Source of the DNA: DASQPR01 sp963831705
GTDB lineage: Bacteria > Actinomycetota > Actinomycetes > Mycobacteriales > Micromonosporaceae
DNA length: 64,000 nucleotides
Reading direction: 5' to 3'
Assembly (NCBI GenBank): GCA_963831705.1
Contig: CAWHRE010000004.1
Span: 36,555-100,554, forward strand
Shown piece after piece: positions 52,542 to 61,279 of this stretch; within the stretch, counting starts at the first letter, position 1, and each line of letters starts with the position of its first letter. The notes under the pieces are model-generated. The model was not told where the DNA came from. It searched no databases and saw nothing but the letters and a program-made list of their open reading frames with translations. Position numbers and translations under genes: made by a program.

Positions 52542-53117
52542 GTGACCGAGGAGATCGTCGCGTTCGCGACCGTTGACGAGTGCGTTGCGTGGTTCGAGGC
52601 GCACCACGCTGACACGACCGCGTTTCTCTGCAAGATCGGCAAGGGTGCGGCCGCGTCGACGACCATCGGATACCAGGACGTGCTGACCGTCGCGCTCTGT
52701 TTCGGCTGGATCGACGGGCACAAGCGCGCGCTCGACGACGAGTATTGGGTTCAGCGGTTCACGCCTCGCGGCCCCCGTAGCAAGTGGTCGAAGATCAACC
52801 GCGACAAGGCGGAAGTGCTGGTCGCGGCCGGTGAGATGCGCCCGACCGGCCAGCGCGCGATCGACGCGGCCCGGGCCGACGGCCGGTGGGAGGCCGCCTA
52901 CGCCGGTGCCAAATCCGCCGAGGTACCGGCAGATTTAGCCGCCGCGCTCGACGAAGATCCGGCCGCGCGCTCGTTCTTCGCGACGCTGACCGGCGCGAAT
53001 CGCTACGCGATCCTGTATCGCATCGAGGATGCGAAGAAGGCGGAGACCCGGGCCGCCCGCATCGCCAAGTTCGTGCGGATGTGCCACGACGGTGAGGTCA
53101 TCCATCCGAGTCGTTGA
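52542..53117 (+). CDS. YdeI/OmpD-associated family protein
   Basis: A 191-residue protein of the YdeI-like family. TVDECVAWFEAHHADTTAFL begins it; the hallmark is LTVALCFGWIDGHKRALDDE followed by YWVQRFTPRGPRSKWSKINR. The C-terminus ends in AETRAARIAKFVRMCHDGEV. Some members are reported to affect sensitivity to antimicrobial peptides; the function here is unknown. GTG start 52542. Confidence 0.9.
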   Translation: MTEEIVAFATVDECVAWFEAHHADTTAFLCKIGKGAAASTTIGYQDVLTVALCFGWIDGHKRALDDEYWVQRFTPRGPRSKWSKINRDKAEVLVAAGEMRPTGQRAIDAARADGRWEAAYAGAKSAEVPADLAAALDEDPAARSFFATLTGANRYAILYRIEDAKKAETRAARIAKFVRMCHDGEVIHPSR

Positions 53118-53148
53118 ACTCTCTTGGAACATGTGTTCTAATCATTGA

Positions 53149-55224
53149 GTGCGTTGGGACAAGCTGAAAGCCGATGGTTCTGGCCAAGCAGAGCAGTCGG
53201 ATGGCGTGACCAGCGCATCCAACGGATCGGTGCGAGCGGCCCCACCCCTGCCGCTCGCACCGGCCGGGATCGGTTTCGACAAGGCCGTCCGGCGGACGTT
53301 CGATACACCGGAGTTCGCCGGGATGGTCTTCCACGAGGTCCAGGCCAAATCGATCATCAACAAGGTGTCTGGTCAGTCGCAGGTGCCGTTCTCCTGGACG
53401 ATCAATCCCTACCGTGGCTGCTCACATGCCTGCGTCTACTGCCTGGCCGGCGATACCCCGATTCTGATGGCCGACGGCCGGACGAAGCCGCTGGCCGACG
53501 TCCAGGTCGGCGATCGCATCTACGGCACCGAGGTGCGCGGGCGATATCGGCGCTACGTCCCGACTCGGGTGCTCGCGCATTGGCAGACGCTCAAGCCTGC
53601 GTATCGGGTGCGCCTCGACGACAACACCGGCCTGGTCGCGAGTGCCGATCATCGGTTCCTCACCAATCGCGGCTGGAAGCACGTTTCGGACCTGACCGTC
53701 GGGATGAAACTCGTCGGCACCGGAGGCTTCGGACCTCCCTCGAAGATTAACGAGGACTATCGCGTCGGCTACCTGTGCGGCTTGGTGCGCGGCGACGCGA
53801 ACCTGAATCCGACCCGTCCGATCCGCGGCGTGCCCCGCTTCCGGCTGGCGCTCGCGGATCCGGAGGCGCTGGCCCGGGCAAGCGAGTTCCTGGAAGCATT
53901 CGAGATCGCGACGAGCCGGTTCCAGCTGTCGCCGGCCACCAGCGTCCGTATGCCCACGTGGGCGCTCACGACCGTTGACGATACAGACGTGGCGAGGATC
54001 GCCGACCTGATCGCGTGGCCGGTCGAGTCAACCGGCGACTGGCGACGCGGCTTTCTGGCCGGCATCTTCGACGCCGAGGGCAGCCGTAGCAGAGGAGTGT
54101 TGCGGATCTTCAGCAATGACCGTGAAGTGATCGATCGAGTCGTCGTGGCCTGTGACGAGTTCGGGTTCGAGATCGCTCGTGACATTCCGCGGGCGAACGG
54201 TCTGATGACCATCCAGATCGTCGGCGGCCTGCGGGAGCACCTGCGCTTCTATCACCTCACCGGCCCGGCGATCTCCCGCAAGTGGGACATCACCGGTGCA
54301 GCGGTCAGGTCCGATCCGCCGCCGCGCATCGTCGCGATCGAGTCGCTCGGCATCACGCTGCCGATGTTCGACATCACCACCGGCACCGGCGACTTCATCG
54401 CCGACGGCGTGGTCAGTCACAACTGTTTCGCTCGACGTACGCACGAATATCTGGAGTTCGACTCCGGACACGACTTCGATACCCAGGTGGTCGTGAAGGT
54501 CAACGCCGGCGAGCTGCTGCGACGCGAACTGTCCGCGCCACGGTGGCGCGGTGCGTCGATCGCGATGGGGACGAACGTCGACGTCTACCAGCGTGCCGAG
54601 GGCCGCTACAAGCTCATGCCGGAGATCATCGCCGCGCTGCGCGACTTCGCGAATCCGTTCTCGATCCTCACCAAGGGCACGCTGATCCTGCGCGACCTCG
54701 ACTTACTCCGCCAGGCCGCCGACGTCACCGACGTCAACCTCGCGTTCTCGGTCGGCTTCGTGGACGAGGCGGTGTGGCGTGCGGTCGAGCCCGGAACACC
54801 CTCGCCACGGCGCCGTCTCGATGCGGTGCGGGCGTTCACGGATGCGGGCTTCGACGTCGCCGTACTGATGGCGCCGATCCTGCCTGGCCTGACCGATACC
54901 GACGAGTCGATCGACGCCACGGTTCGCGCGATCGCGGCGAGCGGCGCGGTCAGCGTCACGCCGCTGCCATTGCATCTACGGTCCGGCGCTCGCGAGTGGT
55001 ACCTGGCCTTTCTTGAACGCCACGATCCTGCGCTGCACGAGCGCTATCTGAAGCTGTTCCGGTCCGGTGCCTATCTGCCGGCGGCCGAACAACGCGAGAT
55101 CACCGCCCGCGTCCGGATGGCATCCCGGCGGTACGGCATCGGTACGTCGGGTGCGCGCCAAGTCCGGACGGTCCGAGCGGATCCGACGCCAGCGCCGGTA
55201 CACGAGCAGTTGACGCTGCTATAG
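53149..55224 (+). CDS. Rv2578c-type radical SAM protein containing an intein
   Basis: A 691-residue precursor. The N-extein (97 residues) ends NPYRGCSHACVY and the C-extein (266 residues) begins CFARRTHEYLEFDSGHDFD; spliced, they give the radical SAM cluster motif CxxxCxxC in CSHACVYCFARRTHEYL and a 363-residue protein, normal for the family. SAM-binding blocks follow (AMGTNVDVYQRAEG, SILTKGTLILRDLDLL, VAVLMAPILPGLTDTDESID). The substrate is unknown. Start GTG 53149; the precursor cannot assemble its [4Fe-4S] site until the intein leaves. Confidence 0.93.
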   Translation: MRWDKLKADGSGQAEQSDGVTSASNGSVRAAPPLPLAPAGIGFDKAVRRTFDTPEFAGMVFHEVQAKSIINKVSGQSQVPFSWTINPYRGCSHACVYCLAGDTPILMADGRTKPLADVQVGDRIYGTEVRGRYRRYVPTRVLAHWQTLKPAYRVRLDDNTGLVASADHRFLTNRGWKHVSDLTVGMKLVGTGGFGPPSKINEDYRVGYLCGLVRGDANLNPTRPIRGVPRFRLALADPEALARASEFLEAFEIATSRFQLSPATSVRMPTWALTTVDDTDVARIADLIAWPVESTGDWRRGFLAGIFDAEGSRSRGVLRIFSNDREVIDRVVVACDEFGFEIARDIPRANGLMTIQIVGGLREHLRFYHLTGPAISRKWDITGAAVRSDPPPRIVAIESLGITLPMFDITTGTGDFIADGVVSHNCFARRTHEYLEFDSGHDFDTQVVVKVNAGELLRRELSAPRWRGASIAMGTNVDVYQRAEGRYKLMPEIIAALRDFANPFSILTKGTLILRDLDLLRQAADVTDVNLAFSVGFVDEAVWRAVEPGTPSPRRRLDAVRAFTDAGFDVAVLMAPILPGLTDTDESIDATVRAIAASGAVSVTPLPLHLRSGAREWYLAFLERHDPALHERYLKLFRSGAYLPAAEQREITARVRMASRRYGIGTSGARQVRTVRADPTPAPVHEQLTLL
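53440..54423 (+). mobile_element. LAGLIDADG intein in the radical SAM gene
   Basis: A 328-residue intein. Block A is CLAGDTPILMADGRTKPLAD, block B is LVASADHRFLTNRGW with its histidine, and blocks F/G are MFDITTGTGDFIADGVVSHN, ending in the required His-Asn. The +1 residue is cysteine. Two LAGLIDADG helices, GYLCGLVRGDANL and FLAGIFDAEGSRS, mark an apparently complete homing endonuclease. The insertion is immediately before the third cysteine of CxxxCxxC. Confidence 0.95.
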
Positions 55225-55857
55225 GTCGCGTTTGTCTTCCATCTCCCAGGCGTGGTCGAGGACATGCCACGCGATGCGTCTGGCCAGATATCGCACCGGC
55301 CACGCGGCGTCGGCGTCGCCCGCTTCGATCGCGGCCAGAATGTCGGCGTGCATCGCGTCGATCGCGACTCGATCATCGATCGCCGGTTGCTTGTGCTTCA
55401 CGCCGAACTTGCGCGCGTAGGAGGCCTCCGCGCCGTACACGTGGTCGATCATCTTGTCCCGGTCTCGGCCGCCGCCACGAGGTCCTTTGCGCAGCTCTGG
55501 GCCGGTTTTCGCGACGACGTCGTCGAAGACCGACCAGGATGCGCCGACCAGCTTGGCGATGCGTTTCCGGGCGGTCGGCGTCAGGTCGGTACGGTCGATT
55601 TCGCCGATCTCACCGGGCGCCCCGAAGTCGGTGGTCATGTTCCCCGGGATGCGTTCGACCACCCGAAAGTCGTCCGCGATGTGTTTCGGCCAGGCGATGC
55701 CCGCGGTCTTGGCGACGGGGGCGTACCGCTCGGCGTACTCGGCGAGGGCCTCGATCGCCGCTTCGTCGGTCTTGCCGGAACGCGACCATCCGGGCCAGTC
55801 CACCGCACAGGCGAAGACCTTCTTGGACCCGACCTCCAAATAGATCTCAGTAGGCAT
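55219..55857 (-). CDS. Unknown protein with HicB-like N-terminus
   Basis: A 212-residue protein. The first 50 residues (YLEVGSKKVFACAVDWPGWS, then TDEAAIEALAEYAERYAPV) look like a HicB antitoxin fold; the rest is helical with GGRDRDKMIDHVYGAEASYA and AWPVRYLARRIAWHVLDHAW, reminiscent of DinB-like bundles. No HicA toxin is adjacent. It ends six bases into the convergent radical SAM gene. Confidence 0.75.
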   Translation of the reverse strand: MPTEIYLEVGSKKVFACAVDWPGWSRSGKTDEAAIEALAEYAERYAPVAKTAGIAWPKHIADDFRVVERIPGNMTTDFGAPGEIGEIDRTDLTPTARKRIAKLVGASWSVFDDVVAKTGPELRKGPRGGGRDRDKMIDHVYGAEASYARKFGVKHKQPAIDDRVAIDAMHADILAAIEAGDADAAWPVRYLARRIAWHVLDHAWEMEDKRDL

Positions 55858-55987
55858 AACCGGATGCTCGCACGCGCGACCGACACTCTCACCGAGTTCG
55901 CATGATCGCGACGCCCGGTCGCCGATGGCGGTCCGTCGGCCGATGCGCCGTCCGTCAGTGACCAGACACCGAGATCACCTCGCGCCA

Positions 55988-56007
55988 GGACTCCGCGTCA
56001 GGAGTCC
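55988..56007. terminator. Hairpin overlapping the response regulator stop
   Basis: GGACTCC and GGAGTCC pair across GCGTCA. The loop contains the stop codon of the response regulator, so it may terminate that transcript. Confidence 0.45.
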
Positions 56008-56669
56008 AGGTAACGCAGGACGGCCAGGACTCGGCGATGGTTCGCGTCGCTCGGCGGGAGGCCGAACTTTGCGAAGATGCTGGTCACGTGCTTCTCGATC
56101 GAGCCTTCGCCGACGAACAACGTCTTCGCGATCGCGGCATTCGTCCGGCCCTCGGCCATCAGCTCCAGCACCGCCCGTTCGCGAGCGGTCAGCGCCGCGA
56201 CCACGTCGGTCTTCCGCGATGCGCCGAGCATCTGCGTGATCACCTCAGGGTCCAGGACGGTTCCCCCGGCAGCGATTCGCCCGAGCGCGTCGATGAAGTC
56301 GGTGACGTCGGCGATCCGGTCTTTCAGGAGGTAGCCGACCCGGTCGGAACGGCCGCCCAGCAACTCCGCCGCGTACCTGGTCTCGATGTACTGCGAGAAC
56401 ACGAGCACGCCGACCAGCGGATACTTTCGCCGGATCTCGATCGCCGCCCGCAGGCCCTCGTCGGTGTGCGTCGGCGGCATGCGGATGTCCACGACCGCGA
56501 CATCGGGCGGATCGATCGCGACCGCCACCAGCAGCGCGTCACCGTCGCCGACCGCCGCGATCACCTCGTGCCCCCGGCTCGTCAACAACTCGACCAGGCC
56601 GTCCCGCAGGATCACCGAATCCTCGGCGATTGCGATGCGCATCTTCCGCCGCATCATCGGCTCAGACAT
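55998..56669 (-). CDS. LuxR-type (NarL/FixJ) response regulator
   Basis: A 223-residue two-component regulator. The receiver has acidic residues in AIAEDSVILRDGLVELL and the phospho-acceptor in VAVVDIRMPPTHTDEGL (about residue 61), with lysine in GYLLKDRIADV. The output HTH is LTARERAVLELMAEGRTNAA, IAKTLFVGEGSIEKHVTSIF. Its start overlaps the kinase stop by eight bases; the two are one operon. Confidence 0.96.
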   Translation of the reverse strand: MSEPMMRRKMRIAIAEDSVILRDGLVELLTSRGHEVIAAVGDGDALLVAVAIDPPDVAVVDIRMPPTHTDEGLRAAIEIRRKYPLVGVLVFSQYIETRYAAELLGGRSDRVGYLLKDRIADVTDFIDALGRIAAGGTVLDPEVITQMLGASRKTDVVAALTARERAVLELMAEGRTNAAIAKTLFVGEGSIEKHVTSIFAKFGLPPSDANHRRVLAVLRYLDS

Positions 56670-57942
56670 GGGTCGGCATCTCGATCTCGATCACGGTCGG
56701 CCCACCGAGCGGGCTCTCGACATCGAGCCGGCCGTCTACTGTCCGTACGCGCTCGGCCAGCCCGAACAGCCCGGTGCCGCCCTGCTGGGTGGCGCCGCCG
56801 TCGCCGTCGTCGATGACGCGTACCCGCATGCGCTCCCCGCTCTGACCGACCGTGACGCGGGCCTGATGTGCGCCACTGTGCTTGGCGATGTTCGTGAGAA
56901 GTTCCGCGACGCAGTAGTACGCGATCGTCTCGACCGCGGGCGACGGCCGCGTCACAAGATCGACATCCAACATCACCGGTACCGGCGACCGGGCCGCCAG
57001 CGTCGCGAGCGCAGCGTCGAGGCCACGATCCAGCGCCGGGGGATGGATGCCGCGGGCCAGGTCGCGTACCTCGACGAGGGCCGCCTTGGCGCTCTGGTGT
57101 GCGGCATCGACCGCGATCCGGGCGGATGCGAGATCGACCGGCCCGTTCACGCCGGCGAGCTCCTCTTTGGCCAGGCCGATCTTCATGGCCAGGGCGACGA
57201 GCCGGGCCTGCGTGCCATCGTGCAGGTCGCGCTCGATTCGGCGCAGTCGTGCGGCCGCGTCGTCGACGGTCTGATTACGGATGTGTTCGAGGTCGCGTAC
57301 GCGTTCGGTCAGCGTCGTCGCCCCGAGCATGCCGCTGACCAGCAGCCGATCAAGCGTGACCAGGCCTCGGACGACCCACGGGGCGGATACGACCACGACG
57401 CATCCGACGATCACGGTGGTCAGGAGGCTCGGGAGCGTGTCGAGCAGGAAGCTCTTGTCGCCGCTGAGGCTTCGATGCGGGACGACCGAAGAGCCGCCCC
57501 CGATCGGCAGCAGCCGCCACAGCGGATAGGTGATCAGAGCGATTCCGTACAGCCAGAACGCGGCGGCGCAAATGAACGTGACGAGCGCCAGCGGGAACTT
57601 GATCAGCAGGTACAGAACTGCGCGCCAGCCGACCGAGTCCGACCAGGCGGACGTCCACGCGCCCAGCAAACCCGGTCGGTGGCGACGGTGCGGCGGTGCG
57701 TCGACGCGCAGATCAAGTACGTTTCGGGCGACCCAGCGGTACATCCCACCGAGGCCCCGGGCGCCTTGCATGACCAGGATGAACAGTGGAATGCCGAGCA
57801 GCGTCACGGTGAGCGCAATGCTGACCACCGGCGCGACCAGCACGTACAGGAAGCCGGGTACGGCCAGCGGCAAGCCGATCAAGGCATAGAGAAGCTCGAT
57901 GAAGCTGCGTCTACGAAACGGAGTGCGCAGGAGCTCGATCAT
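56662..57942 (-). CDS. Membrane sensor histidine kinase (HisKA_3 type)
   Basis: A 426-residue kinase. Several membrane helices fill the first 220 residues in a sensor region typical of actinobacteria. The phospho-acceptor histidine is in LRRIERDLHDGTQARLVALA (about residue 237); the ATPase part has VAELLTNIAKHSGAHQARV (N box), VRVIDDGDGGA and GTGLFGLAERVRTVDGRL. Signal unknown. Confidence 0.95.
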   Translation of the reverse strand: MIELLRTPFRRRSFIELLYALIGLPLAVPGFLYVLVAPVVSIALTVTLLGIPLFILVMQGARGLGGMYRWVARNVLDLRVDAPPHRRHRPGLLGAWTSAWSDSVGWRAVLYLLIKFPLALVTFICAAAFWLYGIALITYPLWRLLPIGGGSSVVPHRSLSGDKSFLLDTLPSLLTTVIVGCVVVVSAPWVVRGLVTLDRLLVSGMLGATTLTERVRDLEHIRNQTVDDAAARLRRIERDLHDGTQARLVALAMKIGLAKEELAGVNGPVDLASARIAVDAAHQSAKAALVEVRDLARGIHPPALDRGLDAALATLAARSPVPVMLDVDLVTRPSPAVETIAYYCVAELLTNIAKHSGAHQARVTVGQSGERMRVRVIDDGDGGATQQGGTGLFGLAERVRTVDGRLDVESPLGGPTVIEIEMPTHV

Positions 57943-57959
57943 GGAAGCCTCGTTTGCTT

Positions 57960-57977
57960 GGTAACAGGTAGGTTACC
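57960..57977. promoter_or_regulatory. Palindrome upstream of the two-component operon
   Basis: GGTAAC-AGGTAG-GTTACC, a perfect 6-6-6 palindrome between the kinase start and the divergent transporter gene. It may be an operator, possibly for the adjacent regulator; this is by position only. Confidence 0.45.
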
Positions 57978-58013
57978 CGGCGATGCCTGCGCTCAGGACC
58001 GTAGAGTCGACAC

Positions 58014-58862
58014 ATGATCATCGGCCTCGTCGCCGCCGCGCTGTCGGCCATCTGCTACGGCGTCGCCTCCGTGCTGCAGGCATCCGCCGCGCGCCAGCAG
58101 GAGGATACCGGCGGCGTTGACGCGCGACTGCTGGCCAGGCTGGCCCACAACGGCGCGTTTATCGCCGGCGTCGCCCTGGACCTGATCGCGTTTCTCGCTC
58201 AGTTCGTCGCGCTGCGATATCTGGCTGTGTTCGTCGTGCAAGCCGTCCAGGCGGGCAACCTCGCGGTCACCGCGATCGTCTCGATCCCGCTCCTCGGCGT
58301 ACGGCTGGCCGGGCGCGAGTGGGCCGCTGTCGCCGCTGTCTGCGTCGGCCTCGTGCTGCTTGCCGTCGCCGCGGGTTCGGAGCGGGTGGCGCCGGTCGGC
58401 GACGCGGTGAAATGGGGCATCTTGATCGCGTCGGTCGTGGTCGGTGCGATCGGCGCGATGGTCGGACGGTGGAAGGTCCGGTGGGCACCGGTCGCGCTCG
58501 GGTTCGTCGCCGGTCTCGGATTCGGCGTGGTCGCGCTCGGTGCGAGGGTGACCACCGATCTCAACATCGTTCATCTGCTGACGAATCCCGCCGTGTATGC
58601 GATGGGGATCGGCGGCTTCACGTCGTTCCTGTTCTACACGACCGCTCTGCAGCGGTCCGGCGTGACGACCGTGACGGCCGCCGTGATCATCGGCGAAACG
58701 CTGCTTCCGGCCCTGGTCGGCGTGATCGTGTTGGGGGACCGGACCCGTTCGGGATTCATCCCGGTCGCGATCCTGGGCTTCATCGTGGCAATCGCCGGTG
58801 CGATCATGCTGGCCCGCTTCGGCGAGCCGGAACATGCGGTCGCCGCGACCGAGCCCGCATAG
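58014..58862 (+). CDS. DMT-superfamily transporter-like membrane protein
   Basis: A 282-residue protein with about ten helices arranged as two five-helix halves, typical of EamA-type drug/metabolite transporters. AALSAICYGVASVLQASAAR opens it and AVIIGETLLPALVGVIVLGD followed by RTRSGFIPVAILGFIVAIAG is the classical second-half end. Substrate unknown. Confidence 0.85.
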   Translation: MIIGLVAAALSAICYGVASVLQASAARQQEDTGGVDARLLARLAHNGAFIAGVALDLIAFLAQFVALRYLAVFVVQAVQAGNLAVTAIVSIPLLGVRLAGREWAAVAAVCVGLVLLAVAAGSERVAPVGDAVKWGILIASVVVGAIGAMVGRWKVRWAPVALGFVAGLGFGVVALGARVTTDLNIVHLLTNPAVYAMGIGGFTSFLFYTTALQRSGVTTVTAAVIIGETLLPALVGVIVLGDRTRSGFIPVAILGFIVAIAGAIMLARFGEPEHAVAATEPA

Positions 58863-58903
58863 CGCTCACGTCGACTCGGGATAGACGCGAGATACTCGTA
58901 GGC

Positions 58904-59167
58904 ATGAAGCTGAAACTCGACCTGCACGAGATTTTCAACAAAGGACGCGACATCGATCGCGCGCTGCGCGACATCATGGATGAAGCCGTGCAGAAGAAGG
59001 CCACGCTGGTCGAGATCATTCCGGGCAAGGGCTCAGGCGCGCTCAAGAAGCACGTCTTGAAGTATCTCGACCAAAAAGAGGTGAAGGCGATCTACCACCG
59101 CGTCGAGAAAGATTCGAAGAACTTCGGCCGGATCTTCGTCCACTTCAAATGGACCGAGAAGCGCTAG
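58904..59167 (+). CDS. Smr-domain-like small protein
   Basis: An 87-residue protein with the core of the Smr (small MutS-related) domain: LKLDLHEIFNKGRDIDRALR contains the DLH motif and VEIIPGKGSGALKKHVLKYL the conserved PGKGSGALK. Such domains bind or nick branched nucleic acids or act in RNA turnover. No MutS part is attached. It overlaps the next gene by four bases, convergent. Confidence 0.88.
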   Translation: MKLKLDLHEIFNKGRDIDRALRDIMDEAVQKKATLVEIIPGKGSGALKKHVLKYLDQKEVKAIYHRVEKDSKNFGRIFVHFKWTEKR

Positions 59168-59370
59168 ACCTCTGCGCCGTCGCCCTCCGCGGCCTCCGCC
59201 GACGAGAACGCGTCGGCGCCGAGCGCTTCCCAGGTCACCGGCGCTCCATGGCGGTGATCGACGTGGTCACCCTCGTGGCCCGGCGGAAGATCGCAGATCA
59301 TGTTCGTCAGTTCGCCGCCGAGATTGGTGAAGTACGCGTTCCCGCAGATCGGCTCATCGCTGCTATCCAT
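59164..59370 (-). CDS. Small acidic protein with Cys/His motif
   Basis: A 68-residue protein: PICGNAYFTNLGGELTNMIC, then DLPPGHEGDHVDHRHGAPV. The C...C-x-LPPGHEGDH arrangement could bind a metal and is seen in short actinobacterial proteins of unknown function. Start ATG 59370. Confidence 0.65.
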   Translation of the reverse strand: MDSSDEPICGNAYFTNLGGELTNMICDLPPGHEGDHVDHRHGAPVTWEALGADAFSSAEAAEGDGAEV

Positions 59371-59631
59371 GCCGTCAGACTAATCTCCTCGATCACTTAC
59401 TGCCCGGCAACGGGGATCACGTGAACATGAAAACCCCACAAGCAAGTTTTGTCAGGATATTGATGCATATATTCCGTAATTAGGACGTAACGCTTAGCGC
59501 GGCGATGAGCCCCGCAACCTGATCAGCTGCGCCAATCCGAAACAGCCGGTTGCTCCACATGCGACACCGGTGCCGCCCCACGCGAGCAGCAACTCTGGTC
59601 ACGCCCGCTGAGCCCTGGCAGAGTAAGCACG

Positions 59632-59778
59632 ATGATCGGAAGCGTTGTTCATCTCGCCACCGGAAATCAGGGAAACCGCGACGCGAACCATGTGCCCGGT
59701 GTCGTCCTGACCGGCGTCGTCATCGGTACCCTGCTGCTGTGGGCTGCGGTCCGCGCCATGTTCGGAAAGAAGAAGTAG
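59632..59778 (+). CDS. 48-residue single-pass membrane protein
   Basis: MIGSVVHLATGNQGNRDANH is followed by one membrane helix, VPGVVLTGVVIGTLLLWAAV, and the tail RAMFGKKK. The charge pattern fits an N-out, C-in small protein. It ends 12 bases before the cyclodeaminase gene start, so the two may be co-expressed. Function unknown; the ribosome site is weak (GAGTAAGC). Confidence 0.5.
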   Translation: MIGSVVHLATGNQGNRDANHVPGVVLTGVVIGTLLLWAAVRAMFGKKK

Positions 59779-59790
59779 GCGGGGGACGCC

Positions 59791-60393
59791 ATGCACGATC
59801 ACACCATCGGCGACTGGCTCGACGATCTTGGCTCATCCAAACCGGCACCCGGTGGCGGCGCGGCGGCCGCGATGCTCGTCGCGATCGGCGCGGCGCTGGT
59901 CGAGATGGTCACCAACCTGACGATCGGCAAGCCGCGCTACGCTGAGCACGAGGCGCTGATGCTCGATGCACGGACCGAAGCGCAACGCATTCGAAGGCGC
60001 GCGCTCGCGCTGGCCGACGAGGACGAGCAGGCGTTCAACGCCGTGGTCGCGGCCTATCGCATAGCGAAAGACGATCCGGCGCGCTCGTCGGCGATTCAGG
60101 ACGCGACCGCCGCTGCCGCCGAACCACCGTTGGCCGCCGCCGAACTCGCCGCCGCCGTGATCGCGCTGGCCGGGCGGATCCGTCCCGGAGCGAACGTCAA
60201 CCTGCTGTCCGACGTCTCGGTCGCCGCTTCGTCGGCACGGGCGGCGCTGGAGTCCGCGGTGGTCAACGTCGAGATCAACGCCTCGGCCCTACACGACCCC
60301 GGCCCGCTGCGCGAGCGGTTGTCGGCGTACCTTCCGGCCGCCGGCGAGGCGGAAGACATCATTGCCCTGGTACGCGCGGCGGTGACCGCGTGA
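59791..60393 (+). CDS. Cyclodeaminase/cyclohydrolase family protein (FchA-like)
   Basis: A 200-residue helical protein of the FTCD C-terminal family. IGDWLDDLGSSKPAPGGGAA is the glycine-rich folate-binding signature; ALALADEDEQAFNAVVAAYR and AGRIRPGANVNLLSDVSVAA, then ESAVVNVEINA, follow. Members are formimidoyl-THF cyclodeaminases or, in acetogens (FchA), methenyl-THF cyclohydrolases. The stop overlaps the folD-like start (GTGA), strongly linking the two. Confidence 0.92.
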   Translation: MHDHTIGDWLDDLGSSKPAPGGGAAAAMLVAIGAALVEMVTNLTIGKPRYAEHEALMLDARTEAQRIRRRALALADEDEQAFNAVVAAYRIAKDDPARSSAIQDATAAAAEPPLAAAELAAAVIALAGRIRPGANVNLLSDVSVAASSARAALESAVVNVEINASALHDPGPLRERLSAYLPAAGEAEDIIALVRAAVTA

Positions 60394-61223
60394 CCGCCCG
60401 CATGATCGATGGGCGCGCCCATGCGGCCGCCGTCATGGCCGAACTCGCCGGGACCGTCGCCGCGCTCGATGGTGTGACGCCCACGTTGGCCGTGCTCGTA
60501 CCGACGGACGACGGCGCCTCCGACTGGTACGTCCGGAACATCGAACGCAACGCCGCGAAGATCGGAGTCACCGTTCGGGTCGAGCGCGTATCGGACGCGA
60601 CCGGCATTGCGCAGCGGCTGGACGCGTTCAGCGCCGATCCGACGGTGCACGGCATCATCTGCCAGACGCCGCTGCCGGACGGCCTCACGCTCGCCGAGGT
60701 CGCGGCACACATCACGCCGGCCAAGGACGTGGACGGAGCGAATCCGACCAGCCTCGGACGGCTCGCGGCCGGGCTGCCCGCGTACGCGCCGGCCACCGCC
60801 GCCGCCGTTCTGGAGGTTCTGCAGCGCGAGAACATCGAACTCGGCGGAACACCGGTGACCGTCGTCGGCCGCAGTACGGTCGTCGGAAAGCCGGCCGCGT
60901 TGCTTCTTCTGGCGCAGCACGCCACCGTGACGATCTGCCACAGCCGTACGCGTGACCTGGTCGATGCATGTCGCCACGCCGACGTGTTGGTCGCGGCGGT
61001 GGGTCGACCAGGTCTGATCACGGCCGAGCACATCAAGCCGGGCGCCGTCGTGATCGACGTCGGCACGAATCCGACGCCGGACGGTGGCCTCATCGGCGAC
61101 GTGGATGCCGCCAGCGCCTCCGAGGTCGCGGGGGCACTTACGCCCGTACCTGGTGGGGTCGGTTCGGTGACCACGGCGCTGTTGCTGCGTCACGTAGTAA
61201 CCGCCGCAACCCTCGCCGGTTAG
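60390..61223 (+). CDS. FolD-like methylene-THF dehydrogenase lacking the catalytic lysine
   Basis: A 277-residue FolD homologue. Recognisable blocks: HGIICQTPLPDGLTLAEVAA, ITPAKDVDGANPTSLGRL, VTVVGRSTVVGKPAALLLL, ATVTICHSRT, GAVVIDVGTNP and TPVPGGVGSVTTALLLRH. The N-terminal YVxxK motif of FolD is YVRNI here (residues 47-51), so the lysine needed for the cyclohydrolase step is isoleucine, and PCTPxG is changed to YAPATA. It may be a dehydrogenase only, with the upstream FchA-like protein supplying the cyclohydrolase. Confidence 0.88.
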   Translation: MTARMIDGRAHAAAVMAELAGTVAALDGVTPTLAVLVPTDDGASDWYVRNIERNAAKIGVTVRVERVSDATGIAQRLDAFSADPTVHGIICQTPLPDGLTLAEVAAHITPAKDVDGANPTSLGRLAAGLPAYAPATAAAVLEVLQRENIELGGTPVTVVGRSTVVGKPAALLLLAQHATVTICHSRTRDLVDACRHADVLVAAVGRPGLITAEHIKPGAVVIDVGTNPTPDGGLIGDVDAASASEVAGALTPVPGGVGSVTTALLLRHVVTAATLAG

Positions 61224-61279
61224 TCCGCACCACAACGCGGGGATCTTGCGTGTGAGCGGCTAACCGCAATGCCGCGTAG

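Noticed and set aside
50081..52723. Very long open frame on the minus strand
   Set aside because: It is antisense to the SIS, 484-residue and following genes, has low-complexity Arg/Ser/Pro/Ala content and no family match; typical of high-GC shadow frames.
55219..55857. A HicAB toxin-antitoxin pair
   Set aside because: Only the HicB-like N-terminus is seen; no HicA-sized gene is adjacent.
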